Below, piece by piece: positions 46,935-58,869 of a DNA stretch of 64,000 nucleotides. Position 1 is the stretch's first letter. Each line of letters begins with the position of its first letter. Below the pieces are notes generated by a model that worked only from the letters and a program-made list of their open reading frames with translations, did no database searches and had not been told where the DNA came from. Source of the DNA: Saturnia japonica (taxonomy: Eukaryota; Arthropoda; Insecta; Lepidoptera; Saturniidae); assembly GCA_033032175.1 (NCBI GenBank), contig CM065311.1, forward strand, positions 2,349,190 to 2,413,189, written 5' to 3'. The position numbers were made by a program, and so were the translations under genes.

Positions 46935-48300
46935 TTTTAATCAAGGATTAACTTAAGTCTTACCAATTGATAAAAATCATATCAAGATAATCAACCCTAA
47001 AACAATAAATAAAATCAGGGCCTTCAATATACCAAGTATGTTGTACTATATACTAAATCATAATTTTACATTTTATTTCTTTGAAATTATTGATTGATTT
47101 TGACGGAACATTTTAATGAATTAAGCGATATTTCAAATAAATTCATACTTAAAATATAGTGTCTCTCAATATAATTTTTATTATAAAAACTCAATTTTCG
47201 TGTGTTTGTGCCAGCAAAACTTTAAAATTAGTCCATAGGGATTGAGATGAATTTTCTATTTCTATATGAGACTGTTTAAATATACTTTTTATCCCGAAGT
47301 ACCCACGAGAATGAAAAATTCCGTTTCGTGAGGTTAAATAAAAACAATGATGTCTGGCCAATTATTATATAGGCCACATGTTATTACTATTATCACTAAT
47401 TTGTTCTAAAATATGTGAAATACTTTTGATTTTAATAAAAAAACATAATATGGTCTTAAATTGTATGATACGTTTTCTCGGGGACTCTATATAATAATGT
47501 GCACTAGGAAACTTTTATCTACTTGTCTTACTATTAATAATCAGACTGAAACCACAGTGAAGCGTGGTCGGGCTTAGCTAGTACCAAATAAAACGTTTTA
47601 TTAAAAAATATCATACAATGATAATATTAATGCAATATGAGAAATGTAACAAAACAATCAAACAAATTATTAAAAGGGAAACAAAAAACCCGATTGCACC
47701 AAAACACAACTAAAATATGATTTTTTTCCATTTTGCTTTTTATTCGTTTCCTAGACGCCGTACTTAAATACTATATAGCCTATGTCACCCCCACAATTAA
47801 GACGAATCTAACAACACCTCGAATGCTAAAATCCATCTTGCCGTTTAGGCTGTAGAGCGTGCCAAAGAAATAGACATATACATGCATAACCCTCCTTTTT
47901 CATAGTCGTGTAAAAAAAGTCTAATTAAATCGACCTGTTGATCAGTAGGGTTACATTCTTAAATACTAGAGATAATTATGATAATGATTATGATAGATAG
48001 CTACTTAAATCTATCAAAAGATATGGTTTATAAATCAATTGTCATAAATTTTGCTTGCAATTGACGTATTACACAAAATAAGCTTTAGTATAACATTAAA
48101 AACGTAGTCAAACAGTTCAGTACAGAAACGTAAATAATATATATTGTGTAATGTTGCATAATATTATACAAAACCTTTTTTTTGGAAATTTTACAAGACG
48201 TTTACATAACAATACCACATCTATTTAATCAAATTCTTAAAGTTTAATGACAGCCCCCTAAATAGTCAGCCTATTATTGCCGATGGGAAACTCCTCTGAA
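46935..48300. other. Intergenic stretch with Helitron-like debris
   Basis: About 47160-47585 runs from CTCAATTTTCGTGTGTTTGTGC to a 3' edge CGTGGTCGGGCTTAGCTAGT and resembles a degraded Helitron-like repeat. Nothing else was recognised. Confidence 0.4.
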
Positions 48301-48309
48301 AGGATAATT

Positions 48310-48965
48310 TGTAAATGAGACGAGTGAGTGTGAAATCTGTTCCTAAGCAGTTGAGTGATGAACAAAAGGATGTCGTTAAGAATCATCCATATGCAGATCC
48401 GAACTTCATAGCCAAAATCGAAACTGGAGATGAAAATTGAGTGTTTGCTTATATCCCTGAGATGACCCAAAGTTCCCAGTGGAAAACAAGTATCTCTTCT
48501 CATTATAAGAAGGCACATCGGTCAAAGTCGAACATTAAAGTCATGCTCATTGTATTTTTTTAATGAGGGAATAGTGCGGTTAAACTGCATTCCATTGGAA
48601 ATAATTGTAAACTCCAAATATTAACAAAGGCTTACCGAGATGTTTAAAAAACGATTCATGTAGAAAGAGACCAGAGAAAGTGGCCAGTGGTTTCCTGCTT
48701 TAACATCACAACGCGCCGTGCCACACCTCGCCTCTGATCCCAGAATTTTTATTAGAAAAAAGAAAGAAGCTGTCTATTCACATACGCCATACTCTCCGAA
48801 TTTAGCACCACAAGAATTCTGGTTTCTCCCAAAAATAAAAATCGTGCTAAAAGGAAATATTTTGCAACCACCTCGATAATTAAAAGATCATGACGGAGAA
48901 GCTGAAGGCCTCACCGAAAGAATTCTTCCAGAAATGATTTCGAAAATAGTCAAATCAAGTCATTA
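48310..48965 (+). pseudogene. Mariner transposase relic 2
   Basis: Plus-strand fragments read ETGDEN, then a stop, then FAYIPEMTQSSQWKT, SNIKVMLIVFF and PYSPNLAPQEFWFLPKIK. These are the central and C-terminal blocks of a mariner transposase. The third catalytic Asp is replaced (PQEF for PCDF). Stops and frameshifts are numerous. No clear ends. Confidence 0.75.
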
Positions 48966-49455
48966 ATAATTATTATAGAAGTAAAGGTAATATTGATATG
49001 GTCACTATGCATTTTAATTAGATATTAATTTATAAAAAACTTGTTGAATATATGCTTCCATAGACACTAACTAAATTAACTGAATTGGTTTTACATAAGA
49101 TCTCATAACTTTTTGTAGTGAAAGAACTGCGTTTCGAGACTTGGCAATATTTTACATTTTATGGTTTTGATGAGATATCATTTTTCCAGCAGTATGTTAA
49201 TACAGACATAGTTAAAATTTTGTTTTATATATAGCTTTCTACGATAAATAATGATAACTGTTTAATGCTATTTTAACCCTTCGAGTATTCCAGCAAAACT
49301 AAAATTAAAAATTTTAACATGGAAAGATTAATTTTTTTTATTAATCCATAAATTTAAATATCTTTAACTACGTATGATCTTTCAATATATATAATAACTT
49401 ATTTATCATTTCATTATCCTTTTAGATTTAAATAACTTCTTCTAAATTTACGCAA

Positions 49456-49592
49456 CAGTTTCCAGAGCTCTTTGGGGTAGGTAATTGGTGGGCAACGCAC
49501 TAGTGATATTTATTGTATTACAAGCGTCTATAGGTAAGGGTAGCCACTTACCATCAGGCGGACCGCAAGCCTGTTTGCCACCTTTGGTGTAA
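49456..49592 (+). repeat. Lepidopteran SINE-like repeat
   Basis: Contains GGTAATTGGTGGGCAACGCA and ACTTACCATCAGGCGGACCG followed by GCCTGTTTGCCACC and a poly(A)-like run. This matches a very common lepidopteran short repeat ending in '(t)accatcaggtggaccgt...gcc'. Confidence 0.55.
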
Positions 49593-49922
49593 AAAAAACT
49601 CGTATATTAATTCCGCTCTTTATTGAAATTAGCAAAATAATTTGATCGGTTTTTATTTCGGTATGGTATGACCTACTTTTAAAAGATCGTATTTTGTTGA
49701 ACGTAATAAATTTCCGATTCATTGAAAACAGTTATTACAAACAAAAGTTGTAAAGGTGTTTTAAAACTCAAATAGCGCGCAGATTAATGAAAATATAGGC
49801 GTATATTTAGAATTTCGAGATTTTAATAAAATGTCTCGATACTTCACGACGAACACTCGGAAAGAACTATGTTTATAGGTTAAGTGAATTGCTGTCCGTG
49901 GACTGCGTCTTTGTATTTTTTA

Positions 49923-51173
49923 TTAGGTCCTTACATATGAAATTGGCATTTGGTTGAACCGGCCATTTTGATCTCAAATATCTGGCGTTTGGTTAAAAAT
50001 TCTAAATTGAAATTTATTTCAAAGTAAGGCTTGTTGTGTATTTGTGTTTCGAATTTCATAATTTATTTGTTTTCGCACCATTTGATTTTTTTTTACATAG
50101 TTTTTTTTTCACAAAATGGAAAACTTAAACTACCGCGTTATATACGAATATAAGTTTAACTGTGGAATCAACCCTGCAGAACCAGCTCGAAAAATTAATA
50201 ATGTGTATGGGGAAGCTACTTTAAAAGAAAGCACGGTACTTTTTTGGTTCCAACAGTTTCGTTCTGGAAATTTTGACCTACGAAACAAACCCCGTGGACA
50301 ACCGAAGACCATAATAGGTAATGAATAATTAAAGGTGATCGTGGCAGCGGATCCATCGCATACTACGTCAGAGTTAGCGGTAGGCTTCGGTGTGAGTGAT
50401 AACACAATTTTAATTTACTTGAAATAAAGTGAAAAGCTCGAGAAATGGGTACCGCATGAATTGACTGAAATACACCTACAAACACGCATTGAGTGCTGCG
50501 TTACATTACTCAACCATCACAATAATGAAGGAATTTTGAATCGTATTGTTACTTGTGACGAAAAATCAATCCTTTACGACAATCGGAAATACTCATCACA
50601 ATGGATGAACCCAGTAGAACCGGCCAAATCCTGTCCCCAGCGAAAGTTGACTCAGAAAAAGGTACTGGTGAATGTTTGGTACACCAGTGCCATTGTCATA
50701 CACTACAGCTTTCGAAGATCTGACCTGATCGAAGATCGATCTGTATTATAAACAATTGCAAACCATGATGGAAAAGCTAGTCGTTAAACAACCGAGACTT
50801 ATCAATCTCTTTAACCCACTGCTACTTCAGGACAACGCTAGACCCCATACTTCACGATAAACGGTCGCTAAATTAGAGGAACTGCGGTTGTAATATTTTC
50901 CGACACCCACCATACTCCCCGAACCTTGCTCCATCAGATTACCACTTTTTTCGGACGATGGAAAATTTCTTGAAAGGGACAAAAATCAATTCCGATGACG
51001 CTATCCAAACCGCCTTCAAAGATTTTATTGATTCTCGCTCCCACAATTTTTTCAGCAATGGAATGAACTACATATAAAATGGCGAGAGTGCATAGATAAT
51101 AATAGTACATACTTCGATTGATTAATCTTTACTTTATCGGAATAAAACACTAATTTAATTTGTAAGGACCTAA
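49923..51173 (+). mobile_element. Cecropia-type mariner, both ends present, transposase broken
   Basis: Terminal inverted repeats are TTAGGTCCTTACATATGAAA at 49923 and its inverse at 51145-51173, with TA on both sides (49921-49922, 51174-51175). Length is 1251 bp, as expected for the subfamily. The transposase starts at 50116 with MENLNYRVIYEYKFNCG and includes WFQQFRSGNFDL, DPSHTTSELAVGFGVSDNTI, VTCDEKSILYDN and LLQDNARPHTS. Stops near 50326 and 50425 and frameshifts near 50750 and later inactivate it. It could still be moved in trans, because its ends look intact. Confidence 0.88.
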
Positions 51174-51175
51174 TA

Positions 51176-52880
51176 TTAATTAAAATATTTTATCGTCTCT
51201 AAAATATCTTATACCAAATAATCATCATTATTAATTCTCAAAGGAGTTTTTTCACGGCAATAACATATTTCCGTTAATGCTTTCATCAAAATTCATGATT
51301 TAAATAATACTTTAAAGCTAATTTTCCCCGCTGTTGACAAACCATTGATTAGTTTAAAGTTTTTTTTTCCGTTTTAAAAATGATTTAAAAACTTTATCAT
51401 TTGATAGCTAATGAAAATATTTTCAAGGCAACGTCTATTAACTAACATTCGGCTTTGTTAATTAGATTGTGTGCAATTATAATCTGTGAAATATTCGCAC
51501 GGGTCAGGTAAGGTGTAATATTTAGTTATTTATTAGATAAAATTAAATGTCGATTTCATTTATTATAGTAATTTCAAATCACTTAAATTATTTTATTGAA
51601 TATGTAGACTTCATCTGTGCGGTGATTTTGTGTATAAAAATAAACTGAATATATATGTACTGAAATTCAACAAACATCGGCGATTTAACCGCACTTCTAC
51701 CAGGCACTCTATCCAAATAAGAATTACAATGCAATAAAATCGGAAAGTTAAAGGCAGTAGTCAATCGCAAAATTTAAATTAAATCCAAATCGTAATGCAA
51801 TGAATCAAAAGCCCTTTGAGAATAACCAAGTAAATTAAATTTAAATTTTAACCGATAATATCCAGAATACATAAAAGCAGAGTAGTTTAATATAAATATT
51901 TTAAGTTTTGCAACCAACAATTTAATATTTATTAACCGTTGATTTCCAATGTAAATGGCGCATTACATTAATATGTCTGATTTAGTATCTAATATCTATA
52001 TTAATAAAATTATTGTTCTGTCTGTACATGTAATTTTTTTTATTCAAAGGACAGCGATCGTGAATATGCCATTAAAGTCTTCTTGGCCTTTCTGTTGGTC
52101 TATCTATTTTATATCCGGATTTAACTCAACAATCGCTTATGAGGGAAGCAGTCATTGGTCAATTGATTAATTAAAAGAATTTTCGATAATGCTTTTAGAA
52201 ACCATATAAAAAATTTCTAAAATTATATATAAATTTACATTAATTCCCAACTGATTATGATTAAATTTTGTACACTGGAACTATATAATTATATTATACT
52301 AGCTATGCCAGCGATTTCACCCACGTGGTATATATAGTTCATGTATGAAAAACAGCAACTAAATAAAAGCCTCCCCTCACCTCAACATCACCTTATGGTA
52401 TTTGACCGGTATAAGTTTTGGGAATACCCAACTAAACGCAATTTTAAATGTTAACCGTCCTTTACGAAAAGCTAATTTTATATAATAAAAATCTTGATAG
52501 CGCAAACATCAAACAACGACATCTATCGTAGAAAATTTCGACCGAAATGATTTTTTTTTAATATTTAAAACTTTAAAAATAACTTTAAAACCTATCTAAA
52601 ATCATATAAAAAGAATAATAAAAGCCTAGCCTTAAATTATTAATATAAGTGCTTACAGAAAATATATTTAAGTGTTACAATAAATATCAAATCAATTTCA
52701 TGATAATTTAAACCATGCCGTATAGTGCCATCTATGAACGCTCCTGGAAAATAAAAAACCTACTTTTATAGTTATTGCCTTTTTTGAAAATTATTTATAT
52801 ATAAAATAATCTGGAATAAATTGGATTAAATATTTTAAATATATTGCAAAATTACATAAACATTATTTTTATATGTACAT
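51176..52880. other. Intergenic AT-rich stretch with repeat fragments
   Basis: Near 51990-52150 a block with CCGGATTTAACTCAA matches the start of the H2 repeat at 44945. A Helitron-like edge lies near 52305-52325. No gene seen. Confidence 0.4.
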
Positions 52881-52899
52881 AATTTAAACGCATATATTC

Positions 52900-53190
52900 C
52901 ATATTAATATTATATTCCATACAAATGTACATAAGTGTAAAAAAGCATCCTAAATGTACCTTCAGACTATAAACGACAATCATACTATATTTAATTAAAT
53001 TCGGTCCAGTAGTTTTTGCATGATTGGTGTTCAAACATACCGACAGACAAAATAACAGAGAAAATTTTCAAAAACTATAGAAATGTGTTCTGTCCATGAT
53101 TGTAATATAATATGGGGTCCGTATTACTTTTTCTCAAATATTTTCAATGTACAGATTTCTACTCTTTACTCTTTTATTATAAATATAGAT
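52900..53190 (-). repeat. Interspersed repeat, family H3, copy 3
   Basis: Closely similar to 8450-8710 and 54945-55190, same orientation. The right edge is TCTTTTATTATAAATATAGA. Confidence 0.5.
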
Positions 53191-53194
53191 TATA

Positions 53195-54025
53195 TTAATT
53201 GTTGTAGTATAAGCATTAATAACGCTAAAAAATAATAAGCCGTTGTACGGGACGCAAACCTCTTTTCCTCTCTCATTCCGGCTATTTTCCTATTACCAAG
53301 ACCGCTCCCCACGCCTTTTGGATTGGTGCCTGACAGACAGTAAAAAGTGATGGACCGTACGAGGTGTATTAAAATACTATACGATCAAAACATTTTGTTC
53401 GTGTCGAATATTTTATTGTTAATGTACTAGAACTTAAGTTTATAGTGAAAGTAAAGCTGTTCGGACGCCCTGAAACTGAGCACGGGACCTGCATCATAAG
53501 TGAGTTCCTTTATATTCATTCTGTCCCTCGCCTTGTGCCACGTGCATTTATAAAATAGCATAAGCCTTTGAACAAACACCTACAAGCATCGTCAATAATA
53601 CTTTTAGATGTTAAATATTTTAGTAGCTCAAAAAGCACTAAACAGTGACATCTATTGAAGAAATGTAGTATTAAATAGATCGAACTGATAAAGGAATAAG
53701 TAACATATTTAACATAGGACATTTTTAATAAATAATGTTATAAATCTAAAACAATATTAATATGCACAAAGTAAATAAGATCACTACTTTCAATTTATTA
53801 TTACACGGGCTAACAGAAAATAAACTTAAGTGTGACAATAAAAATCAACTTGATTTTTATCATTGTAATTCTGGATAAACATAACAAAAATAATTTAGTA
53901 ATTATATAGTATTACGATTATCAAAATTCTTCCTTGTAATGTCTCAGAAAACTTAAAACCACTAAAACGATACGTATAGCGCCATCTATGAATAGTCGCG
54001 AAAAATAATTTGGACATTGCATTTA
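53195..54025. other. Intergenic stretch, nothing firmly recognised
   Basis: A somewhat GC-richer patch at 53255-53340 may be an old retroelement piece but gives no diagnostic motif. Two segments (52685-52770 and 53860-54010) share GCGCCATCTATGAA-like sequence and are probably copies of one small repeat. Confidence 0.35.
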
Positions 54026-54029
54026 ATTC

Positions 54030-54220
54030 ATACTAATATTATAAATGCGAAAGTAACTCCGTCTGTCTGTTATTTTTCACGCCTAAACCGCTAAACCAAT
54101 TGTGATGAATTTTAGTATAGAGATAGATTACACCTTGGGAAAGGACATAGGGTACTTTTTGTAGCGAAAATAAAATGTTAAGGGTAAAAAAATAGGAGAT
54201 GAAAGTATGTAAGAGGGAAA
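54030..54220 (+). repeat. Helitron-like segment, family H1
   Basis: Matches 44033-44220, including CCTAAACCGCTAAACCAATT and TTGGGAAAGGACATAGGGTA. Confidence 0.55.
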
Positions 54221-54349
54221 TATCCGCTTCCATGACAACCGTTTTGTTCATTTGAAATAACAGTATATATTGTCAAAAAAAAGTAATTCAAAAAGTTTAA
54301 TTTCATCATGTAGACAGGAAACATACATCATACTGTAATTGAGATACTA

Positions 54350-54560
54350 TAAGAATTGTTAATATTGCATTAGAAATTGTAAATTATAATAATAGTTTTC
54401 AACCGATTTTGATAAATAATGTACACCGGAAATATTGCCACTCCTCAATTGATACGCATATGAATTGTCAACAATATGAGTAAAAATAAAGGTATTTAAA
54501 TAATTATAGCTTAGTTAGAAACGCGTGCAGAGCCGCCGGCACACCGCTAGTTTCATTATA
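54350..54560 (+). repeat. Helitron-like repeat, family H2, copy 4
   Basis: 3' part only. ATATGAGTAAAAATAA is followed by GCAGAGCCGCCGGCACACCG and a CTAGTTTC end, matching the end of 44945-45606. Confidence 0.45.
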
Positions 54561-54801
54561 TATTTAAAACATTACATACGCAATAATCCTATTTTCTATT
54601 GTTCTATTTTTACATAATATTTGCCAAAATACTTCATTTGTTTCTATTGAAAATTACGCAAAGATAAAATAATTTGGACATTGCATTTAATTTCATTAAA
54701 TATTTAAAACATTATATACACAATAATCCTATTTTCTAATGTTCTTTTTTTTATATATTAATTACCAAAACACTTTTTTTTATCGTTATAGATTTAGCGT
54801 T

Positions 54802-54950
54802 TTGGCCACAATCTCTCTTGATCTTAATTAGTGTCTATGTGGCTCAAGATGGTAACACGCAAAGCGTAATGGGATATAGGCTCTCAAGTGAAGCTGCCGG
54901 AACACACCTATTAGTGTTTGGTGACATATTTTCAACTAAAGGGTGACTAT
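54802..54950 (-). repeat. SINE family B, copy 3 (truncated)
   Basis: Minus orientation. It contains, inverted, the CACTTGAGAG...GGCTTAGCGT...TTGGCCAC tail blocks of family B and CACCAAACACTAATAGGTGTG. Confidence 0.55.
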
Positions 54951-55190
54951 TTACAAAATTTATACTCCATACAAATTTCCTTAAGTGTGAAAATGCATCC
55001 TAAATTTTACTACAGTCTTTAAACTATATAACTATAATCACACTAAATTTGGTTCACTAATTTCTGCGTGATTGGCGTACAAAGAAATGAAGTGGCAGAC
55101 GGACAGACAAAGTTTTTAAAAACTATTAAAATGTGTTCTCATATATCTTTAAAGTAGAGATTTCGAATTTTACTGTTTTATTAATAAGTA
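54950..55190 (-). repeat. Interspersed repeat, family H3, copy 4
   Basis: Matches 52900-53190 from ATACAAATTTCCTTAAGTGT through TGTGTTCT. Confidence 0.45.
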
Positions 55191-55204
55191 TATATTGAAT
55201 TTGA

Positions 55205-55875
55205 ATTTATATTCATGATTTATTTTATCCAGTTCTAGTTGAACGTTAATTGATTTGGGTTTTCCTGTGACCTTTCCCAATAGACTTTTAAATCATTTTT
55301 AGATAATAATACATAAAGATAAATGCTCGTATTCTCATTGTGACAAAATAATCATTATGACAATGATAAGAGTTAAGGCCAATTAATAAAAATTTATCAT
55401 AAGCAGACTGGAAAACACGGCACGATAATAACAAAATGTGTAATAAATCATTTATTTATGTCAGTGAAACGCAGTGCCAGAAAATGTTTTTCAATCCATA
55501 TTTATTCTTTTCAGTGTATTTTCTCATTACGTTCCACTAAAAACGAAGTTTATTTTAAATCACTATAAATGAATTTCATAAGAATATAATATATTGTTTC
55601 ATTTATAATTATTTTATATTGCTGTGTTTTTAGCTTGTGTTTTCACTCAGTATTTTTCTGCCTTCAGATTCCTTTACTTCTAGATCGATTAGTAATCACA
55701 AACCATCAATTTACAATCACGATTCTTACAGTCATTCTTCAAATTAACTATGGAAGTCATCAGATAGCAACACATTATAGCTTATCCCAAAATAAAACAT
55801 TCTTTCGTGATTTACAGTAACATAATTTTCACTATGTATAACCGCATCGTGTAATCGCAATCCAGTTGTTTATAA
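55205..55875. repeat. Paralogous 3' flank of T6 (shared with T5)
   Basis: Collinear partner of 43320-44010. Here it leads directly into the T6 3' end without the repeat insertions seen beside T5. Confidence 0.75.
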
Positions 55876-56877
55876 TGACAGAGAATATTGACTATAAGCC
55901 CACTATAAATATTACTTAATATAAAAAACAAAAATAAAGTTGATATATTTTACAAAATGTTTACTCAAACTGTTATAACATAAATACATATTTATTGTAA
56001 TTGTTAATGAAATAAATCAGTGGTTTTAAGCATTAGCTTGAATCCAAGTAGTATAGCGGGAAACACGAGCATTGACACCGGGGAAGAACGCTTGAGCACA
56101 ACCCTGTCCCCAAGAACAGACACCGACGACGACGCCATTGTGGTAGAGAGGACCGCCAGAGTCACCCTGGCACTGGTCGCGATCCGCCGACATCGAGCCA
56201 GCCAGAGCACAGCATGTTGTCAGTCACTGCACGTATAGAGGCGTAGCGATTTCTGCAGATAGCTTGGTTGATGGTCCATACCTGGACGTGTCTGAGTTGC
56301 TCTGAAGCAGGACCACCGCTCTAGAAAATACATATTCGATTAATATTAGTACAGTTGAAATATTACCGTTTATAATAAACAATTAAACTGACAACTGAAG
56401 AATATCACACTCCTATTTTTCTCATTGCGTGATTAAAAATAAGTTTTTACTAATTCTATCTTATTGGTCTATTTAAGAAGGATATTTTTATACCCTGTGT
56501 AATTGAATATATATTTAAATCTAAATGTCATACTTGAATGTGACCCCATCCAGCTGCCCAAACGACTTGGTTGTCTCCCAGTGCATAGTTAGCGCCAGCG
56601 ATACTTGCAGGTTGCACAGCGTTGTTCACATACACAATGGTTCCGGAGACACGCATTATGACGATGTCGTTGTCGTAAGTCCATCTGTTGTAACTCGGGT
56701 GCATAATAAAAGAGGCGAAATTAAGGACAGTGCCTCCGCTGCTGGCCCAAGTAGAACCCAGACGAACTCGCCATCTATTAACTGCATCACCACTGCAGAA
56801 ACAAAGTCGATATAATTAATCCTTGATTAAATTGAAAAAATTGTGACAGAAGAGACAGTTGTGAAATAAATTATTAC

Positions 56878-57190
56878 TTCAATGGCTCTTGAGTATCGTG
56901 TTCGAACACAGCATCGCCACTCAATTTGGATTGGAATCTTATAAAGAGCTTAACTTTCGATGAAGGAAAGCATCGCGATGAAGCTATAAAGATTATGATA
57001 GAACATTTTATAATGCCTGCCTGGATAACTATGATTCTCTAGTTGAAAATCTGTTACCAAGCGCCTATAGGTGTGTTCAGGTGGATGCACTTGAGAGGCT
57101 TCTAGAATATCCTTAAAGATTTAGCATGTTACCATTCTTGGCCACATGTAGTATCAGTAGGTGAGAATGTGAGACTGTTGTCAAACAAAA
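56878..57190 (+). repeat. SINE family B, copy 4
   Basis: Lies in T6 intron 2. The head has GTGTTCGAACAC, the body AAGCATCGCGATGAAGC, then CAAGCGCCTATAGGTGTGTT and TGCACTTGAGAGG, in the family B order. Confidence 0.55.
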
Positions 57191-58252
57191 CCTGTCGACT
57201 AAACCTACAAAGTTAAAAATAATAGCATTTGTAGTTAAAAAAAATTATTAGGTATCATAGTATAATAATATTGAAACTCAACCGTTTGAAGTAAGCAAGG
57301 TCCATAAATCCTCCATTTATAACTGACGTGTACGTTTTAGCGTTTAAATCCCTGAACCAACTTTGGTACCCTCTAAAAAAGAACCTACAGTTCCTATGCA
57401 CTTTTATTTATAATTTGTATGTTTTCCATAACCTTACTTGTTGTTAATTAAGTAACAATATGGTCTAAGATGCTAAGACGCTAATCCTAAATTGGAATTG
57501 ATTCCTAAGTGCAGCTGCCAAATGCAGCCATAGGTACTTGGCGATAGATTTTTTACTTGACCTTTCTAAAGTTTTATTCTTAAGCATTACAAAAATTCCC
57601 ATCACCATGTTATGTTTTAATCAAGACATTTTACATCAACGGAAACTCAGGCTCATTGTAGAGATATTAAAACTACGTAGACAACTATGGTGTCCGAACA
57701 CACTAGCTCAATACCATCGCAATATTACAATTGCATAAATATTTTCTACTTACAATGGGCAATGAGCAGCGCTGAGGATGGAACGATTGTTGATAATAGT
57801 TCCACCACACCATTGCCAGAACTGTACGCCGTTCGGCGAGAACAGGAGTGCAGTGATTGTAGGGTACTGGTTGATAGTGGTAACAGAACCACCGACAATT
57901 CTCTGTGGTGCCCTAAGATCCGCTGAAAATTATGAAATTATTTATATAGTATTATGTTTAAGGTCCATATTCATTCTCTAAATTTTGTGTCAAATAATGA
58001 CTATTTTATAGATTCATGTTTGTTTTTACTTTTTAAACCTTATGTTTCATTGCGCATTTGTCTTATAAAATCTATCTCCAAAGGGGTACAAAAACCTTTC
58101 TAAATAATGACTCGATTCGGTATATAGCATTTCTCGCTAATGGTTGGTCTATATCAAGGGTACCTACGGGGTTTTCTCATGGAATTCCAACATCTGAATA
58201 CGATGACTTCGTAGTCGTAATCTTCAATGGCCTGTAGCTTAACATATTCATC

Positions 58253-58627
58253 TTAACGTTCGTAATTCTGTGATGGGACTGTACTGAGACAATTTATCGA
58301 GTTAGTTACGCTTTTTTTGAACCCAAGGTTAGTAGCCCAATTCCTTGCACCATTACACTGCACACCACACAGGTATAAAGGTTCTGCAAGGGACCCTTTT
58401 GATGTACTAGTTAGTTTAGACAAAAATTTACAGATCACTAAATACTTAACTACACATGCTCCTTTCTTCATTGCAGCAGGCAAAACCTTATATGTATATG
58501 TCAGTTTAGCTCGAATTTCTACGGTTAGAGAATTAGCTAGTTCGCGACTTGCAACTACGCCCACAGCCTTGAGCATGTTGCCACGCTTTCGCAGCTGTGC
58601 TCCCACCTCCAACTTCCAGCTCCCCAC
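58253..58627 (-). other. Unrecognised 124-codon ORF in T6 intron 1
   Basis: An open frame richer in GC than the surrounding intron, starting MGSWKLEVGAQLRKRGNMLK. It is Lys/Arg-rich with several Cys and no family signature that I recognise. The plus strand is also open over the same stretch (58317-58679), so at most one of the two frames can be meaningful. It might be a fragment of a mobile element. Confidence 0.2.
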
Positions 58628-58841
58628 AAAATTAAATCAGAGGTATCGTGTTTGGACTTATTGGTATGATCTTACTTGACTTTGATAATGATACAGCTCG
58701 ATGATAGAGATAATAATGTACAGAGATATTTCTTACCTGTGGCAGCCGCAAGCACTAAAGCCAAAACAAATATGAAACGCATTTTCACTGATGGAACACT
58801 AAGATGAAGATAGTATGAGAATTAGTTAAATTTTAGTGCTA

Positions 58842-58856
58842 TATATATATATATAA
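58842..58856 (-). promoter_or_regulatory. TATA-like AT repeat upstream of T6
   Basis: An alternating TA run about 60-74 bases upstream of the ATG, where the paralogs carry TATAAAT(A). Confidence 0.35.
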
Positions 58857-58869
58857 TTTTAATCAAATT

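Larger units (their letters stand above)
56026..58782 (-). pseudogene. Trypsin-type serine protease T6 with a 1-base insertion in exon 4
   Basis: Exons (minus strand) are 58737-58782, 57754-57922, 56534-56792 and 56026-56320, with normal splice sites. The signal peptide MRFIFVLALVLAAAT, Arg23/IVGG, His69 and Asp114 are all present. Exon 4 is 295 bases, giving a joined length not divisible by three. An extra base at about 56181-56186 shifts the frame just after WLDVGG, and a stop at 56162-56164 falls where GDSGGP should begin, so the catalytic Ser and the rest are lost. All other codons downstream are preserved in the shifted frame, so the defect is very recent, a polymorphism or an assembly error. 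The exon 3 end reads WGHIQ where paralogs have WGTTS or WGAIS. Confidence 0.88.

Noticed and set aside
1295..58782. A novel multi-gene defence or biosynthetic system
   Set aside because: All supported host genes are one protease family; the remaining coding sequence belongs to transposable elements.
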